A stretch of 64,000 nucleotides of DNA from the NCBI GenBank assembly GCA_016795105.1, contig JAEUIH010000016.1:1-64000 (forward strand). The letters run 5' to 3'. How positions within the stretch are numbered: position 1 is the stretch's first letter; each line of letters starts with the position of its first letter. The notes beneath the pieces were generated by a model. It was not told the DNA's origin. It made no database searches and saw only the letters and a list, made by a program, of their open reading frames with translations. A program made the position numbers and the translations under genes. The stretch is from Planctomyces sp. GTDB taxonomy: Bacteria > Planctomycetota > Planctomycetia > Planctomycetales > Planctomycetaceae. Positions 61,423-64,000 of the stretch are shown in pieces.

Positions 61423-63123
61423 ATGTGTAAACTCCGTTATCAATCCGCTCTGATATTCATGCTGATCGTTTTCACGTTGCCTGGTTGCCAGTCAGGTGGA
61501 GGCAGTTCGTGGAAATCGTGGTTTTCACAAAGTCAGCGGGCAGACGATGCAAAATTTGCAGAGCTGGATACTCTCCGGCCAAGCGCATCAGCATCGGAAA
61601 TGGAACTGGACGAAAGCGTTCAGCCTAAGGTGAAGCCACAAGTCGCTGTGGCTGCTGGACGAGTCGATGGACTGTTGGCCGAGGGCCACAAAGCGATTCG
61701 TGGTGGACAGTATGATGCTGCCAACACAGCGTTTCGAGATGTCCTGACAGCCGACCCGGATAATGCGAAAGCACATCATGGACTGGCTATCGTTGCTGAC
61801 CTGACGAAAGACTGGTCCAGTGCCGAATATCATTATCGCCAGGCTCTGAAAGCAAATCCGCGAGATGCAAACCTGCTGAACGATTTGGGATACTCCTACT
61901 ACCTTCAGGACCGTTTCCACGATGCATCAAGTTTCCTGAAAGAAGCAGCCGCAATTCAGCCATCCAACGAGACGGTTCAGGTCAATCTGGCATTGCTCTC
62001 ACTGCGTCAGGGAAATCGAGCGGATGCCGAACAAAGACTGACACAACTGTTCCCTCCCGCGACGGCTCGGCAACATCTCGCAAGACTTGAAGCACAAATC
62101 GGCGATGCAGAACGGGCAATTGCCGGACTGAATGCAACCTCCAGCCCAATCGCCCCCGCAATTCAGGGATCGGCCGTCGCGCCCGAGATTCCTCCCAACG
62201 CATCTCTCGAACAGATTCAGGCACTCGCCGAACAGGAACGACTCGCAGCAGAACGCGCTCGAATTCTGAAAGAACAAAGCCAGGGATTGGTTTCGAATTC
62301 AGGCACACCACCTCAGCCAATGATCACGCCGGCAAACGTAACGTCCATGGATTCGCCTCTGGCTTCAAACCCAGTGGTTCAAGTCACTCCAAACTCAATT
62401 CCACTTCAGAATCCCGCCGTCAGCGTTCAACAGTCATCGCTCATTCCGCAGCCGATGCCAATGATCAACACGGGATATCCTCAGTCGGCGGTACCAGTTG
62501 CTGCCGCAGCACATACCGCAGGTCCCCCGGCGAACGGTCTGATCCAACCTTCATCGGCGGCAATCCCAATTCAGCCCTCAGGGCTCTACCAAAATGCGCC
62601 TCAAGCCGCTCAGATGCCACTCGTCGGTCTGAATGCAGGTCCTGGTGCATTGTTTCCGATTGGGGGACACTATCCACAGTCCAACCAGCCCGTCCCGAAC
62701 CAGCCAACCTCGATGCAGCCTCCTGTGAACAATTCTGCATACCCAACTTTGCCGGGTCCGGCATCAAATCCAAATCTGATCCAGCCAGACCACACGCTGC
62801 CCGCTCAGGAATGGGCAAGGCAGCAGCAGGAGTATGGGGCTCAACTCAACCAAATTCGATCAACCAGCGGATCGCAGGTCCCGGCACAGTATCAACAGCC
62901 GGCACAGTATCAACAGCCGGCACAGTATCAACAGCCGGCCCAGTATCAACAGCCGGCCCAGTACCAGCAACCGGCACCTCAGATCAATTCCGGCAATCAG
63001 CTGGCTGCTCCCAATCCGCTTCAGGCGTATCAGCAGCAGCTGCAGTCTGATCAGCAGCTTAACCAGTCACTCGATCGTATGAATCGGTCCGCTGCTGTTC
63101 CTCCGGTTCAGGCTCAGTACTGA
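61423..63123 (+). CDS. TPR lipoprotein, TadD-like, with Gln/Pro-rich tail
   Basis: A 566-residue lipoprotein (hydrophobic N-terminus ending LPGC). Three to four TPR repeats (GHKAIRGGQYDAANTAFRDVLTADPDNAKAHHGLAIVADLTKDWSSAEYHYRQALKANPRDANLLNDLGYSYYLQDRFHDASSFLKEAAAIQPSNETVQVNLALLSLRQG) are followed by about 350 residues of low-complexity Pro/Gln/Asn sequence, including five 18-base tandem units (QYQQPA). TadD proteins are TPR lipoproteins in Tad pilus loci; position after the secretin and CpaD-like gene supports the name. GGAAGCG lies seven bases before the ATG. Confidence 0.72.
   Translation: MCKLRYQSALIFMLIVFTLPGCQSGGGSSWKSWFSQSQRADDAKFAELDTLRPSASASEMELDESVQPKVKPQVAVAAGRVDGLLAEGHKAIRGGQYDAANTAFRDVLTADPDNAKAHHGLAIVADLTKDWSSAEYHYRQALKANPRDANLLNDLGYSYYLQDRFHDASSFLKEAAAIQPSNETVQVNLALLSLRQGNRADAEQRLTQLFPPATARQHLARLEAQIGDAERAIAGLNATSSPIAPAIQGSAVAPEIPPNASLEQIQALAEQERLAAERARILKEQSQGLVSNSGTPPQPMITPANVTSMDSPLASNPVVQVTPNSIPLQNPAVSVQQSSLIPQPMPMINTGYPQSAVPVAAAAHTAGPPANGLIQPSSAAIPIQPSGLYQNAPQAAQMPLVGLNAGPGALFPIGGHYPQSNQPVPNQPTSMQPPVNNSAYPTLPGPASNPNLIQPDHTLPAQEWARQQQEYGAQLNQIRSTSGSQVPAQYQQPAQYQQPAQYQQPAQYQQPAQYQQPAPQINSGNQLAAPNPLQAYQQQLQSDQQLNQSLDRMNRSAAVPPVQAQY
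62881..62970 (+). repeat. Five 18-bp tandem repeats in the TPR lipoprotein gene
   Basis: Units of CCGGCACAGTATCAACAG at 62881, 62899, 62917, 62935 and 62953, the last two slightly changed, encoding QYQQPA repeats. The length keeps the frame. Confidence 0.92.
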
Positions 63124-63150
63124 AAACTCGCAGACACAACAGGCGTTGAA

Positions 63151-63903
63151 CTAACCGTGATCGTGGTCATGGCCGCAACCTGGACCATGGACATGGTCAT
63201 CTTCGTAGTCATCATCATTAAAATCCTCGTCGTATTCTTCGCCGTCGCTGAGCCCCATCGTATTCAACGTTGAGGCTCCACCCAGCGGCAGCAGATGGTC
63301 AAAGCCACTCTCACCGAATCGTTCCGTGAGGCGAGCGAGTACCTTTTGAATTTCCGGCATTGTCGTATGAGGGCCTGGTATATAGAACGGCTTGCCGTTC
63401 TTGCCCATTTCGTAGATGGTCTCAGCCGCAGCCGGGTCGACTGTACCAAAGATCTCTTTGCAGGCTCGATAGTCCTTATGACATGCGACTCCAGCTGCCG
63501 TTGCATACGCCGCTGCGTCTTCGATGAGGCGTCGAGTCGTTGCGGCATCTTTTTGACTCCACGAGTGTCCTCGCTTCGTCATGTCTTCCAGCATTTCGTC
63601 AAACGAGATCCGTGTGTACGTCCGAACAAAGCAATCTGCGACTCCTCTGCAGTATCGATCGACGAGAAACGCCACGCAGATAACTTCTCCGGAGTCCAGA
63701 ATCCGGCTGAAGTAGACCACACCAATCCCTTTGGAGTCGATCAGGTTTGAGACGATACACTTATAAACAGGTGCACTCGATTTTCGACCAAGCTGCACGG
63801 CCATCCCGGCAGACCGGTGCTGAGTCAGCTCTTTTTGCTTCTCTGTTCGCTTCTTCTTTTTCTTTTCGAGCTGCTTCCTGCGACGGGCTTCTGACGAGGC
63901 CAT
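63151..63903 (-). CDS. Protein of unknown function with His-rich C-terminus
   Basis: A 250-residue protein. The ATG at 63903 has GGAG about eight bases upstream; longer starts at 63915 and 63996 are possible. The N-terminus is strongly basic (RRRKQLEKKKKKR). The main domain (CIVSNLIDSKGIGVVYFSRILDSGEVICVAFLVDRYCRGVADCFVRTYTRISFDEMLEDM) is conserved-looking but unknown to me. The C-terminus is acidic and ends HVHGPGCGHDHDHG, likely a metal-binding tail. It converges on the TPR lipoprotein gene. Confidence 0.65.
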   Translation of the reverse strand: MASSEARRRKQLEKKKKKRTEKQKELTQHRSAGMAVQLGRKSSAPVYKCIVSNLIDSKGIGVVYFSRILDSGEVICVAFLVDRYCRGVADCFVRTYTRISFDEMLEDMTKRGHSWSQKDAATTRRLIEDAAAYATAAGVACHKDYRACKEIFGTVDPAAAETIYEMGKNGKPFYIPGPHTTMPEIQKVLARLTERFGESGFDHLLPLGGASTLNTMGLSDGEEYDEDFNDDDYEDDHVHGPGCGHDHDHG

Positions 63904-64000
63904 AACTGACTCCATTTTTCTGACGACGGAATTCCATAAAGTGAGCAATCTAGCATCGCTCAAGCAAATGAAAAGGGACTTCCCCGTAGCAGGCATTCTC

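Noticed and set aside
1-64000. CRISPR array, prophage or biosynthetic cluster
   Set aside because: The repeat arrays lack unique spacers and Cas genes; no phage structural genes and no PKS/NRPS or terpene cluster were seen.

Overview
The window reads as chromosomal DNA of a planctomycete. This rests on gene content: a DUF1549/DUF1553 protein beside a DUF1501 protein, a PPC-domain protein, DUF1080 and Gfo/Idh/MocA proteins, an ECF sigma factor next to a Ser/Thr kinase with a TPR tail, short Cys/His-rich secreted proteins, and mostly loose, monocistronic spacing. GC content looks like low to mid 50s percent by eye. No rRNA, CRISPR array, prophage or replication origin was seen. One tRNA (Cys) is present. 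I do not assign a species.

Layout. 1-276: the 3' end of an IS256-family insertion sequence, abutting a lipoprotein gene (277-1200). 1.3-9.1 kb: housekeeping genes (ispF, ruvC, ruvA, a glycerate 2-kinase, a 2'-5' RNA ligase-like gene, an IlvD-type dehydratase). 9.1-16.5 kb: a DUF1080 protein, a CsrA-like small protein, an M3 oligopeptidase, a soluble transhydrogenase and a beta-propeller/dihaem cytochrome. 16.5-17.05 kb: a palindromic repeat array. 17-24.3 kb: an oxidoreductase, sucCD, a TPR membrane protein, a second repeat array, ndk and carA. 24.5-29.2 kb: a tightly coupled four-gene operon (degenerate SDR, dihydropteroate synthase-related protein, PabB, DUF817 membrane protein) that looks like pterin-cofactor synthesis. 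29.3-33.3 kb: a lipoprotein and a 1090-residue protein joining a Ser/Thr kinase, a TIR-like domain and a P-loop NTPase.

33.3-46.7 kb is almost entirely minus strand: an OprB-type porin, a DUF218 protein, a secreted esterase, a Tat-exported oxidoreductase, and the planctomycete-type secreted set (DUF1549/1553, DUF1501, PPC). 47-51.5 kb: sigma factor, TPR kinase and an unknown protein. 51.5-56 kb is an accessory patch: a DUF5685-like protein, a ParD-like/zeta toxin-antitoxin pair with its own palindromic operator, tRNA-Cys with a terminator, a conserved-looking unknown gene, and two families of short palindromic elements. 56-64 kb: an FAH-family hydrolase, two small secreted proteins sharing a motif, a secretin/lipoprotein/TPR set resembling part of a Tad-like secretion apparatus, and a His-rich-tailed protein.

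The most unusual items are the kinase-TIR-NTPase fusion, the REP-like repeats (GTAG heads, stem-preserving variation), the two palindromic element families around the toxin-antitoxin/tRNA-Cys patch, and the SDR that lacks its catalytic Ser and Tyr inside the putative pterin operon. All functions are inferred from reading motifs; nothing was searched or computed.
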